A stretch of DNA of 64,000 nt from J084 sp964471405 (lineage in GTDB: Bacteria; Pseudomonadota; Alphaproteobacteria; Sphingomonadales; Rhodothalassiaceae). Position numbers and translations under genes: made by a program. The DNA lies in contig CAYYGH010000002.1 in NCBI GenBank assembly GCA_964471405.1, positions 57,105-121,104 on the forward strand, given 5' to 3'. This document shows, one piece after another, positions 17,839 through 25,750 of this stretch. The notes beneath the pieces were generated by a model, which was given only the letters and a program-made list of their open reading frames with translations, did no database searches and was not told the origin of the DNA. Position 1 is the first letter of the stretch. The number at the start of each line of letters is the position of its first letter.

Positions 17839-18744
17839 TCACCAGATCGGCTGGACGGGAACGGGCACGGTGCAGATATCCAGATAGGGAGGGGGGTGAA
17901 CCACCCAGAACGGATTGTTGCGGGCCCGCTGGGCGGCAATGCGTTTGCGGAACGCCTCGGTGTCGGTGCGCATCACATGGAAGAGAGGGCGCTTGCCCTC
18001 CGGCAGATCCGCAGCAATCCAGGCATGCAGAATGCGCAAGCGGGGCCGTCCGTCCGGGATGACTCCATAATTGACCTCCCGATCGCCGCGCGGGGCTGCC
18101 TGGACGAAGCGCAAACCGGCGATCACCCGCCCCAGAACGGTCAGGTTACGATCAAGATGCCGCGGTGCCTCACCGATGGTGATGTAGAATTCGGAGCTGG
18201 AGGTATCGGGATCGGCATCCCGCGCCAGAGCGAAGGTGCCGGGGCAATGGACGGCCCAGGCCCGGCCCGTGCCCGGATCACGGCCCACCGGCAGGGAGCG
18301 CCAGAAACCGGTCTCGGGAGCAAACGTCTCGGGCTTCTGCACCGGCGTGAAGGGCTCCGCCTGTCCGGCCGGAAAGGTGAATTCGGCCTTAAGCGGCGGC
18401 TGCCTGCGGTGGGCGGGCGATCCCTCACCGACCCCGCCTTGGGCGACGAAATTCTCGACCACGCGATAAAAGCTGAGGCCGTCATAGAAGCCGGTCCGCA
18501 CGAGCTTCTTGATCCGCGCGACCGAGCGGGGTGCGATCTCCGGGTAAAGCTCGATCGCCACCCGGCCGGTCTCCAGTTCCATCACCAGCAGATTTTCAGG
18601 CGCAACCGTGCGCCAGAGTGCGGGATCAAAGGCCGGCTTTTCCGTTCCTGCAGGAGACGCCCGCCCTGGGGCAGGTGATGCAGGCATGAGGAGGACGAGA
18701 AAAATGATCAGCCCAGCCACGTGACCCGTCCGCTGAACACGCAT
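17839..18744 (-). CDS. Periplasmic cyclophilin-type peptidyl-prolyl isomerase
   Basis: The 301-residue protein has a signal peptide (VAGLIIFLVLLMPASPAPGRA). The cyclophilin core starts with LLVMELETGRVAIELYPEIAP and carries the active-site run LSFYRVVENFVAQGG (Arg, Phe, Gln of the CypA site), SSSEFYITIG, and HLDRNLTVLGRVIAGL. It catalyses prolyl cis-trans isomerisation during folding of exported proteins. Compared with E. coli PpiA it has a roughly 45-residue insertion between the FxxQGG strand and SSSEFYI, and a C-terminal extension (RKRIAAQRARNNPFWVVHPPP) of unknown role. It lies 154 bp upstream of the His-rich gene on the same strand. Confidence 0.88.
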   Translation of the reverse strand: MRVQRTGHVAGLIIFLVLLMPASPAPGRASPAGTEKPAFDPALWRTVAPENLLVMELETGRVAIELYPEIAPRSVARIKKLVRTGFYDGLSFYRVVENFVAQGGVGEGSPAHRRQPPLKAEFTFPAGQAEPFTPVQKPETFAPETGFWRSLPVGRDPGTGRAWAVHCPGTFALARDADPDTSSSEFYITIGEAPRHLDRNLTVLGRVIAGLRFVQAAPRGDREVNYGVIPDGRPRLRILHAWIAADLPEGKRPLFHVMRTDTEAFRKRIAAQRARNNPFWVVHPPPYLDICTVPVPVQPIW

Positions 18745-18821
18745 GCTCCATTCCCTTCTTTCCTCACCGAAACCGGAATGGCCGGGCGTTACAGGGGGGC
18801 TGCGTCCGGTCCGGATGGCTG

Positions 18822-19361
18822 CTAGAGAAGCCGCCCGCAGTCCGCAAAGCTGGCATCAAGAATCCGTTTCAGCCACAGGGCATCCGTTTCGTCAAAGGCG
18901 GCAAAGGCGGTCGAGTCAATATCAAGAACGCCAAGCAGCCGTCCGGCGCGATTGACCACTGGCACGACGATTTCCGAATTCGAGCGCGAATCGCAGGCGA
19001 TATGGCCTGCAAAAGCATGGACATCAGGCACGATCTGGGTCTCGCACCGGGCCGCCGCCACACCGCAGACTCCCCGTCCGAATGCAATCCGCAGACAGCC
19101 CGGCGTTCCCTGATAGGGGCCGACGACGAGGGTTTCGGGATCATCGGGATCCACGCAGTAAAAGCCCGTCCAGAAGAAATGGGCAAAAGCCTGGGAGAGC
19201 AAGCAGACAATGCTGGCCATGCGCGCCACCGGCTGGGGTTCATCCGCAATCAGGGATGCGATCTGGGCGGCTACCTCCCTGTATTGCGCAGCCTTGCGCA
19301 AGGCGGTCGTTTCCTTACCGTGTCCTGCCAGCATTTTGCCGGAGGTGGAAACCTCTCCCAT
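18822..19361 (-). CDS. msrC: Free methionine-(R)-sulfoxide reductase (GAF domain)
   Basis: The 179-residue single GAF domain has the fRMsr signature set: FFWTGFYCVDPDDPETLVVGP, GCLRIAFGRGVCGVAA (two active-site Cys), DVHAFAGHIACDSRSNSEIV (third Cys and substrate pocket) and GRLLGVLDIDS. The enzyme reduces free Met-R-sulfoxide with thioredoxin, repairing oxidised free methionine in the cytosol. The start MGEVSTSG at 19361 has GGGAGG upstream. A second, protein-level R-sulfoxide reductase (MsrB) is at 55.4 kb. Confidence 0.92.
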   Translation of the reverse strand: MGEVSTSGKMLAGHGKETTALRKAAQYREVAAQIASLIADEPQPVARMASIVCLLSQAFAHFFWTGFYCVDPDDPETLVVGPYQGTPGCLRIAFGRGVCGVAAARCETQIVPDVHAFAGHIACDSRSNSEIVVPVVNRAGRLLGVLDIDSTAFAAFDETDALWLKRILDASFADCGRLL

Positions 19362-19401
19362 CGCTCGGGCCTCCCATGGTCCGACTCCGGACATCGATTG
19401 A

Positions 19402-19478
19402 TGGTGGGCCGGGCAGGATTCGAACCTGCGACCAAGCCGTTATGAGCGGCCCGCTCTAACCAGCTGAGCTACCGGCCC
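19402..19478 (-). tRNA. tRNA-Ile2 (CAU anticodon, lysidine-modified type)
   Basis: The minus strand folds into a full cloverleaf of 77 nt including encoded CCA: acceptor GGGCCGG/CCGGCCC, D-arm GCTC/GAGC, anticodon stem GGCCG/CGGCT with loop CTCATAA, variable TGGTC, and T-arm GCAGG-TTCGAAT-CCTGC. The anticodon is CAT (19442-19444). Elongator Met and Ile2 share this anticodon. The C4-G69 and C5-G68 pairs, which TilS uses to recognise tRNA-Ile2, and the CTTGGTCG stretch shared with E. coli ileX favour Ile2 over elongator Met. The initiator is excluded because the 1-72 pair is intact. Confidence 0.85.
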
Positions 19479-19621
19479 CCCTGATGCCCCAGGCACCATC
19501 CACAACGAATTTAGGACTTGCCGTGCCGGACCGAAATCGTCAAGCCTGCCGTGGTGAATGCGGCCGGGGACGACATGGACGGCAGGCAGGCTCAATGATG
19601 AGGATGAGGGGATCAGGGAAG

Positions 19622-22354
19622 ATGAAGATGACGGGCGGCAGAGCGTGGACGGTGATCGTGCTCGTGCTGGCGGCGTGGCTGACCGGTGGACAAGCGGGAC
19701 AGGCATCCGATTCGCCGCTGCCTTTTGCCGGCTTCGAGTCCGGACCGTTCGATCCGAAGGTGCCGACACCGGAAGCGGTCCTGGGCTATCCCCCGGGTGG
19801 GGAGATCACCACGGTCGCCGATACCATGCGCTATCTGGAAGCACTGGCGGCCGCCCGCCCGGAACGGAGCCGGCTGCTGCGCTATGGCACCAGTCGGGAG
19901 GGGCGGCCGCTGATGGCGATCGTGATCTCCAGTGCCGAAAACATGAGCCGCTATGAAGCCTGGAAGGGGGAACTCGCCGCCGCGGCCGACCCCCGGCGAG
20001 GCGACTGGGCCCGGCACGCGGCCCGCTGGCCGCAGACGCTCGCGATACCCGTGTGGCTGATGGGCTCCGTTCACGGCGACGAGATCTCCTCCACCGACGC
20101 GCTGCTTGCTGCCGCCTACTATCTTCTGGCAGGGGAGGATGCGCGGACGCGACGGATCCGCGATCAGGCCGTCGTCTTCATCGTCCCCATCCAGAATCCC
20201 GATGGGCGGGCGCGGTTTCTGCAGAGCTATCGGGCGGCACGAGGCCCCTGGCCGATTGCCGAACGGTTTGCTGCCGAGCATGATCAACCCTGGCCGGAGG
20301 GACGCTTCAACCATGATCTCTTCGACCTCAATCGTGACTGGCTGCGAGCCACCCAGCCCGAAATCCGCGGTCTCATCCGCCTGATGCGCACCATCAAGCC
20401 GCTGGTTACCGTCGACTTCCATGAAATGGGCGGGGATGAAACCTATTTCTTTTCCCCCGAAGTCGCCCCCTTCAATCCGCATTTGACGCCTGAGCAGAAG
20501 GCTGATCTTGAAATTTTCGGACGGGCGAACGCCCGCGCCTTCGACGCCCGTGGCCTGCCCTATTTCGTGCGGGACATCTATGACGCCTTCTATCCCGGCT
20601 ATGGTGCAAGCTGGCCCAGCTATTCCGGCGGCATCGCGATGACCTATGAGCAGGCCAGTCCTGCCGGCCTGCGGTTTCGGCGGCGGGATGGCTCACTGCT
20701 GACCTATTCCCAGGCCGTGATGCAGCATTTCCTGACGGCGGTGACGACCAGCGAAGCCGCCGTCACCAACCGGGAGCAGCTGTGGCGTCATTATCTGGAC
20801 TATCGCCGCAGCGCGCTGACTGTCGGCCGCAAGATGCATCTTGCAGCCTATGTCCTGCCCGCGGTCGATGATCGCGAAGCGGCGGGCCGCCTTGCTCGAC
20901 TGCTTGCCTTTCACGGTATCGAGGTGCGGCAGGTGACGGAGCCGGTCTCCTACTGTGGCGGCCGCCTTGCCGCCGGCGCCTATGTCATCCCCCTTGATCA
21001 GCCCGAAGCCCGTCGGGTGCGGGTGCTGCTCGATCGGGACATCCCGATGGATCCGGATTTTCTGGCCCGCCAGCGGGAACGGCGCGCAAAGGGGCTGAAA
21101 GACGAGATCTATGATGTGACGGCCTGGTCACTGCCGCTGATGATGAATGTCGCAATCAAGAGCTGTGCCAGCCCGTTCAGGGGCCCAAGCGTGCCGCTTG
21201 CGGCCGATTCGGCACAGCCGCACGGTGCCTCCCGCGCCGTTGCGCTCGGTCCGCAGGTGGTGGCCGTGGCGGTGCCCTGGGAGGGCTTGGCCGCGGTACG
21301 GCTGCTGACGGCCGCTTTGCGGGCAGGGCTGGTGGTGCGCGCGAGCGATGAGCCCTTCGTCGTCAATGGCAGGTCCTTTCCTGCTGGCAGCCTCGTTCTG
21401 CCGCTGCGTCCTGGCGATCGGGACGCCCGGGAGCGGCTGGCTGGTCTGCTTGCCTCGTCGCATGCGCCGTTTGCGGCACTCCCGTCCAGCTGGGTGGACG
21501 CGGGACCGAGCTTCGGTTCACGCAAGACGCTGACCGTGCCGCCTCCCAGAGTGTGGCTTGCCTGGGACGAGCCGACACGCCCGACAAGCGCCGGCGGCCT
21601 GCGCATGATCGTGGAACGCCGCTTCGGCTGGCCGGTCGTGCCGGTGCGGGTGAAGCGTCTGCAGAACCTCGATCTTTCGCGCGCCGATGTGCTGCTGCTG
21701 CCGGATGGCCGCTATGGGGAGAGTCTGGATGCCGATTTTGCCGCCCGACTGAAGGCCTGGGTGCGGAATGGAGGGGTCGTGGTCGGTTTTGCGGGTGCGC
21801 TCGACTGGCTGGCCAGCGAGGATGTCGGCCTCCTGCCCAGCCAGGATGAGCTGGACAAGGCCGGGGCCGGAGAGCAGGCCGAGGCTGATGGAAAGGAGGA
21901 AGGGGCTGCGGCCGGACCCGAGCGTGAGCCCGTCATTGCGGACGAGAAGGCCTATCGCGCCCGTATCGGTGTCGGCAGACCGCGGCCACCGCTGGCTGCC
22001 GGCGCGTTGATGACGGCCTTCGTCATGCAGGATCACTGGCTTGCTCCCGGTCTGAAACCGGTGGTCTATCCACTCGCCATGCTCAAGCGTCTGTGGCGGC
22101 CGCTGACGGTCGAGGAAGGATGGAATGTCATCCGCTACGCACCTGCCGCCCGTCAGCCCGCCTCGGGAGTGATCTGGCCCCGGGCGGCGGAGCTGGCGGC
22201 CTTCCACCCCTATGCCATGATCGCCCCCCTGGGGGGAGGATTCGTGATCGCCGTGACGGAGGATCAGCCGGCGCGCGCCTATCAGGACGGGCTGGACATG
22301 CTCATCGCCAATGCCATCTTTCGGGCGCCGCAGCACAGCCGCCGTCTGCGCTAG
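19622..22354 (+). CDS. Exported M14-family zinc carboxypeptidase-like protein
   Basis: The roughly 910-residue protein begins with a signal peptide (RAWTVIVLVLAAWLTGGQAGQA). The peptidase domain (about 60-400) has the M14 zinc pair HGDE (VHGDEISSTDALLAA) and the third ligand in VTVDFHEMGGDETYFF, with NPDGRARF and DLNRDW between. Catalytic Glu is expected in the YEQASPAG region. The C-terminal 500 residues hold an alpha/beta region (VLLLPDGRYGESL...VRNGGVVVGFAG) like a glutamine-amidotransferase fold without an obvious nucleophile. It probably trims peptides in the periplasm. The ATG at 19622 follows AGGGAAG; ATGs at 19595 and 19628 are alternatives. An unpaired single gene after the tRNA. Confidence 0.87.
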   Translation: MKMTGGRAWTVIVLVLAAWLTGGQAGQASDSPLPFAGFESGPFDPKVPTPEAVLGYPPGGEITTVADTMRYLEALAAARPERSRLLRYGTSREGRPLMAIVISSAENMSRYEAWKGELAAAADPRRGDWARHAARWPQTLAIPVWLMGSVHGDEISSTDALLAAAYYLLAGEDARTRRIRDQAVVFIVPIQNPDGRARFLQSYRAARGPWPIAERFAAEHDQPWPEGRFNHDLFDLNRDWLRATQPEIRGLIRLMRTIKPLVTVDFHEMGGDETYFFSPEVAPFNPHLTPEQKADLEIFGRANARAFDARGLPYFVRDIYDAFYPGYGASWPSYSGGIAMTYEQASPAGLRFRRRDGSLLTYSQAVMQHFLTAVTTSEAAVTNREQLWRHYLDYRRSALTVGRKMHLAAYVLPAVDDREAAGRLARLLAFHGIEVRQVTEPVSYCGGRLAAGAYVIPLDQPEARRVRVLLDRDIPMDPDFLARQRERRAKGLKDEIYDVTAWSLPLMMNVAIKSCASPFRGPSVPLAADSAQPHGASRAVALGPQVVAVAVPWEGLAAVRLLTAALRAGLVVRASDEPFVVNGRSFPAGSLVLPLRPGDRDARERLAGLLASSHAPFAALPSSWVDAGPSFGSRKTLTVPPPRVWLAWDEPTRPTSAGGLRMIVERRFGWPVVPVRVKRLQNLDLSRADVLLLPDGRYGESLDADFAARLKAWVRNGGVVVGFAGALDWLASEDVGLLPSQDELDKAGAGEQAEADGKEEGAAAGPEREPVIADEKAYRARIGVGRPRPPLAAGALMTAFVMQDHWLAPGLKPVVYPLAMLKRLWRPLTVEEGWNVIRYAPAARQPASGVIWPRAAELAAFHPYAMIAPLGGGFVIAVTEDQPARAYQDGLDMLIANAIFRAPQHSRRLR

Positions 22355-22367
22355 CAGCAACGCCAGG

Positions 22368-22389
22368 GACAGGAAGGACGTTTCCTGTC
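22368..22389 (+). terminator. Hairpin after M14 peptidase gene
   Basis: GACAGGAA and TTCCTGTC form a perfect 8-bp stem with a 6-nt loop, 13 bp after the stop codon. No T-run follows, so termination is only suggested. Confidence 0.4.
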
Positions 22390-22511
22390 AAGGCACAGGA
22401 CGATGGCCTTCCTTCCAGCAGATGACGGCGCTCGCCGGACGGGTGGTCACATGGGTGCAAGACATGACCGACACGGACGCAGGCACAATGCGGTCTCGGG
22501 ACGATTTTTCC

Positions 22512-22539
22512 TTGTCATGACCCTGACATACAGTATCTT
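22512..22539 (+). promoter_or_regulatory. Sigma-70-like promoter for HNH gene
   Basis: TTGTCA (5 of 6 consensus), 16-bp spacer, TATCTT (4 of 6), about 50 bp before the ATG of the HNH gene, inside a locally AT-rich stretch. Confidence 0.5.
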
Positions 22540-22588
22540 GTAGCAGCCTGATAAGTGAAAGCGGATATCCGGTGGAGGGAGGCCACGG

Positions 22589-23182
22589 ATGCTGGACGGG
22601 GTTGCAGGCGGGGAGAATTGGGTATCGCCACAGGCGGTCTCGCCCGAGGCGTGCCCGGCCCTTGTGCTCAATGCCGATTTCCAGCCGCTCAGCTATTTTC
22701 CGCTGTCTCTCTGGCACTGGCAGGATGCGCTCAAGGCCGTCTTTCTGGGGCGCGTGATGGTGGTCAGCGAATACGAGCGCGTCGTCCGCTCACCCAGCTT
22801 CGCGATGCGGCTGCCGAGCGTGATCGCGCTCAAGGAATATGTCGAGCAGGGGCGCTGGCCGGCATTTACGCGTTTCAATCTCTTCCTGCGAGACCGTTTT
22901 CGCTGCCAGTACTGCGGGGCGCGGGAGGATCTGACCTTCGATCACGTGATTCCCCGTGCCCTGGGCGGTCGCACGACCTGGACGAATGTGACGACGGCCT
23001 GTGCGCCCTGCAATCTCCGGAAGGGGGGCCGGACGCCCGAGGCGGCCGGCATGTTCCCGCGCACCAGACCCTATCGCCCCACCCGGCGCGAGCTGCAGGA
23101 GGCCGGCCGCGCCTTTCCACCCAATTATCTGCATGAATCCTGGCGCGACTATCTCTATTGGGATACCGAGCTTGAGCCCTGA
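22589..23182 (+). CDS. HNH endonuclease
   Basis: The 197-residue protein carries a zinc-ribbon HNH nuclease domain at about 105-150: RFRCQYCGAREDLTFDHVIPRALGG then TTWTNVTTACAPCNLRKGG. The CxxC/CxxC pair binds zinc, DHV provides the metal-bound general base His, and Asn plus the second set complete the ββα-metal site. The N-terminal 90 residues (ALVLNADFQPLSYFPLSLWHWQDAL) are the conserved leader of a widespread chromosomal HNH family whose cellular substrate is unknown; it is not a restriction-modification gene, as no methylase is nearby. GGAGG precedes the ATG. It is followed after 33 bp by a 2OG-oxygenase-like gene. Confidence 0.9.
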   Translation: MLDGVAGGENWVSPQAVSPEACPALVLNADFQPLSYFPLSLWHWQDALKAVFLGRVMVVSEYERVVRSPSFAMRLPSVIALKEYVEQGRWPAFTRFNLFLRDRFRCQYCGAREDLTFDHVIPRALGGRTTWTNVTTACAPCNLRKGGRTPEAAGMFPRTRPYRPTRRELQEAGRAFPPNYLHESWRDYLYWDTELEP

Positions 23183-23215
23183 TAGGGACGACAAGCGCAG
23201 CGGCAGGACGTGACA

Positions 23216-23839
23216 ATGCCTCTCAGCCTCCTGATACTGGATGATTTTCTGGTCAATGTGGATGAGATCCGCCGGATCGGGCTCCAGCAGCAGTATCCAC
23301 GCCCCGAGGCCCCGACCTATTTCCCGGGCCGCAACTCCGCCGGCCGGCTCAATATTGCCGGGCTGGAGGAGGAGATTTCCCGCATCCTGGGGGTGCCGGT
23401 GGAGGCGGCCGCAGGCACCGGCCATGGCCGCTTTCGCCTGACACTGGCCGGGGATGAGGGGCTGGGCGATGTGCATATCGATGAATGCTTCTGGTCAGGC
23501 ATTCTCTATCTCAGCCGCCCGGAGGACTGCCGGGGAGGCACGGTCTTCTTCCGTCACAAGGCCAGCGGCATGGACCACGCGCCGCTTTCCCGGGACGAGC
23601 TGGCCCGGTTCGGCGTGAAGAGCTTCGAGGATTTCTGGGACAGGGTGCTCGTGCCCCAGTCGAAGGATCGCAGCGCCTGGGAGGAGATCATGACGGTTCC
23701 CATGCGCTACAATCGGCTGGTGCTGTTCCGGCCCTGGTTCTTTCACACTGCAGGGCCTGGCTTTGGTGACCGGCCGGAGAACGGCAGGCTGGTCTTTCTC
23801 ATGTTCTTCCAGGAGAAAGGATCACGGACGACCCGCTAA
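23216..23839 (+). CDS. 2-oxoglutarate/Fe(II) oxygenase-like protein (DUF6445 type)
   Basis: The 207-residue soluble protein begins MPLSLLILDDFLVNVDEIRR, as do prolyl-4-hydroxylase-like dioxygenases. An H-x-D pair (GDVHIDECFWSGILYL) is followed about 80 residues later by a distal His (VLFRPWFFHTAGPGFG), which fits the Fe(II) 2-His-1-carboxylate facial triad; a downstream Arg (ENGRLVFLMFF) could hold 2-oxoglutarate. I assign it to the DUF6445 type from the overall pattern. The substrate is unknown. The ATG at 23216 with AGGA upstream is preferred to the GTG two codons earlier. Confidence 0.7.
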   Translation: MPLSLLILDDFLVNVDEIRRIGLQQQYPRPEAPTYFPGRNSAGRLNIAGLEEEISRILGVPVEAAAGTGHGRFRLTLAGDEGLGDVHIDECFWSGILYLSRPEDCRGGTVFFRHKASGMDHAPLSRDELARFGVKSFEDFWDRVLVPQSKDRSAWEEIMTVPMRYNRLVLFRPWFFHTAGPGFGDRPENGRLVFLMFFQEKGSRTTR

Positions 23840-23898
23840 CCTTCCAGCGGGCCGGCAGGGTTCCGGAAGGCGGCGCCCGGAAAGGACGATGCAAACCC

Positions 23899-24708
23899 AT
23901 GGACGCACTCTTCCCCTATCTGCTGCTTCTGCTGGCCGCGGGCGCTCTTGCCGGATTCCTGGCCGGCCTGCTCGGCATTGGTGGCGGCATCGTGATGACA
24001 CCGGTACTGTTCCTCGTGCTGGAGCGGCTTTCGGTCCCGGAAGCCTGGCACATGCATGTGACGGTGGCGACATCGCTGGCTGTCATCGTGCCGACGGGGC
24101 TGGTCTCGGCCCGGGCGCACTGGCGCCGCGGATCGACGGATGCCGCCCTTCTTCGGCGCTGGCTTGTCTGGATCCTGCTGGGAGCGGCGAGTGGAGCGCT
24201 GCTGGCCCGCCAGCTGGCCAGCGAAACTCTTGCCGATGTCTTTGGGGCGATTGCCGCTCTGCTCGGCCTCAAGATGCTGCTGCCGCTGGACGATCTGCGC
24301 CTTGGTGAACGGATCCCGCGGGGAATCTGGACGGCAGCAAGTCCTTTCCTGATTGCACTTGTCTCGGCGATGATGGGCATCGGTGGGGCGACATTTTCCG
24401 TGCCCTACATGACGCTCTTCGGCATGCCCATCCATCGCGCGGTCGGCACGGCCGCCGCCATCGGCGCGGCCATCGCAAGCGCCGGCGTTGCAAGCTATGT
24501 TCTCGGTGGCTGGAATGTGGCGGCACTCGCCGATGCCGCCAGCTACCTGGGTTTCGTGCACTGGCCGGCGGCGGTCGTGATGGCACCCGCGGCGATGCTG
24601 GCCGCCCCCTGGGGAGCACGGGCGGCCCACGCCCTGCCGCACCGGGCGCTCTCGGCGGTCTTCGGAATCTTCCTGTTGCTCGCGGCCGCCCGCATCGCCT
24701 TCGGCTGA
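23899..24708 (+). CDS. TauE/SafE-family sulfite exporter-like permease
   Basis: The 269-residue integral membrane protein has about eight hydrophobic segments in two halves. Each half carries the family's GxGGG-type loop: LAGLLGIGGGIVMTP in the first and MMGIGGATFSVPYM in the second. TauE/SafE proteins export sulfite, sulfoacetate or related organosulfur anions, but annotation by family does not fix the substrate. It follows the oxygenase-like gene by 59 bp on the same strand, possibly the last gene of an HNH-DUF6445-permease unit. Its Shine-Dalgarno is weak and distant. Confidence 0.88.
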   Translation: MDALFPYLLLLLAAGALAGFLAGLLGIGGGIVMTPVLFLVLERLSVPEAWHMHVTVATSLAVIVPTGLVSARAHWRRGSTDAALLRRWLVWILLGAASGALLARQLASETLADVFGAIAALLGLKMLLPLDDLRLGERIPRGIWTAASPFLIALVSAMMGIGGATFSVPYMTLFGMPIHRAVGTAAAIGAAIASAGVASYVLGGWNVAALADAASYLGFVHWPAAVVMAPAAMLAAPWGARAAHALPHRALSAVFGIFLLLAAARIAFG

Positions 24709-24867
24709 GCAGAAGACGTCAGGCGGAACACCGCCCATGCCACCTTGCACATGCCCCCCTTGCGGGCCGGCAGAACCGCCTTTTGCCAGCCCGGCAGCAA
24801 CGGGCTCTGCCCCTTGCCAACATCTTTCCGCCCCCTGCCCTTTCGCTTACGGCTGCTCGGCCCCTCT

Positions 24868-24905
24868 TCGTCACCCGCCGGCTTGGCCGGCGGGTCCAGC
24901 GGGAA
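24868..24905 (-). repeat. REP-like palindrome, copy 3
   Basis: The unit has arms CCCGCCGG and CCGGCGGG around cttgg, flanked by tcgtca on the left and tccagcggg on the right. All 38 bp are identical, in the same orientation, to the copy at 26942-26979, so the two bracket the bacteriocin pair. Confidence 0.75.
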
Positions 24906-24997
24906 GGAAAGAGGGTGTCCACCAGTTGAGATGTCTTGGCCAACGGAGGTAAGGGAAAGTGCAGCCCTTGGCGTTGGGGGGATGCCGCCACCCCCCA

Positions 24998-25030
24998 GGT
25001 GGATTCGCCGGCGAAACCGGCGGATGACGA
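24998..25030 (+). repeat. REP-like palindrome, copy 4
   Basis: The unit begins ggtggattc, has the arms CGCCGG and CCGGCGG around cgaaa, and ends atgacga. It is in the opposite orientation to copy 3, giving a head-to-head pair 130 bp apart. Confidence 0.65.
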
Positions 25031-25398
25031 GGGAGGAGATGCGCGCCCGAAAAGATCGCCCCATCCGCCGCCCGATGCGCAGTTGGAAGGCCCGGACGCG
25101 CATGCCGTGCAAGAAATAGATGTTATGCACTTGACAAAGGAAATGGGGGGGGTACTCGTACTGATGCCCGGTGGTGGTCACCGGGTGGTCCGGGAGGGAA
25201 CGATGGGTTCATCTCCTCGCGCCCGAGGAGACGGCAGGGGGGCTTCCCGCACAAGCCGGTCTCGGCATGGAAGAGCAGCCCGGCTGAGATGGCTCTCTTC
25301 TTTGCGGCGGACTGTGCCCTGCCCCGCTGGCCGCTTCGGTTCTCTTGTCCGGGGCCCGGATCCTGGTGCAAATTGACTGGAAGAGGGGAGTCAAACCC

Positions 25399-25680
25399 AT
25401 GACAAGTGGTGTTGCGAGATGTGACGAGACCATGCCGGCCGTCACCTCCGGTTCCGCCGTTCGCGAGTTGACCGGGGAAGAAATGGACATTGTCTGGGGT
25501 GGCGTAAATGCCGACAAGGTCACTGAAGGCCTGACAACACTGGGGCTTGGCATACTGGCAATAGTGGCCCTCCCGGAGGCTGCATTTGTTGGAGCGGCCT
25601 ACTACGCAACGGCACTGGCAGCCGCCGCTATTGGTACGGCTGCTGGCATCGAGGTCGGCGAGGGGCTTCGCTCTAACTAG
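25399..25680 (+). CDS. Class II microcin/bacteriocin-like precursor peptide
   Basis: The 93-residue product ends its N-terminal part in RELTGEEMDIVWGG (residues 22-35). This fits the double-glycine leader pattern of class II microcins and bacteriocins (R-x-[LI]-[ST]-x3-[LIM]-x2-[VI]-x-G-G), with cleavage expected after Gly35. The predicted core is 58 residues, has no Cys, and is Ala/Gly-rich and strongly hydrophobic (GLGILAIVALPEAAFVGAA, then ATALAAAAIGTAAG). It contains two consecutive GxxxG motifs (core 44-48-52), as in membrane-active class IIb peptides and colicin V-like microcins. A 20-residue extension precedes the usual leader. GAGGGGAG lies 8 bp before the ATG. No peptidase-containing ABC exporter is in the window, so secretion would need one elsewhere. 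Confidence 0.72.
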   Translation: MTSGVARCDETMPAVTSGSAVRELTGEEMDIVWGGVNADKVTEGLTTLGLGILAIVALPEAAFVGAAYYATALAAAAIGTAAGIEVGEGLRSN

Positions 25681-25696
25681 CTCCTGCTATCGAGTG

Positions 25697-25725
25697 GGGA
25701 GAGGGGGGCATGCCCCCTCTCCCTT
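25697..25725 (+). terminator. Strong hairpin between precursor and immunity gene
   Basis: GGGAGAGGGGG pairs perfectly (11 bp) with CCCCCTCTCCC around loop GCATG, starting 17 bp after the precursor stop, followed by TTCCTCC rather than a T-run. Such placement often gives partial termination or 3'-end protection so that the precursor is made in excess of the next gene. Confidence 0.6.
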
Positions 25726-25750
25726 CCTCCGAGAGACAAGGAGAAGCGTG

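Larger units (their letters stand above)
24709..25398. other. Repeat-rich gap before the bacteriocin gene
   Basis: About 690 bp without a credible gene. It contains REP-like copies at 24868-24905 and 24998-25030. A perfect TTGACA lies at 25131-25136 in a locally AT-rich stretch, but no good -10 follows (tactcg at best). It may hold a weak promoter for the bacteriocin operon, 260 bp upstream. Confidence 0.5.

Noticed and set aside
22589..23182. HNH gene as part of a restriction-modification or retron-like defence system
   Set aside because: No methylase, reverse transcriptase or specificity gene lies nearby. The family is a common chromosomal one.
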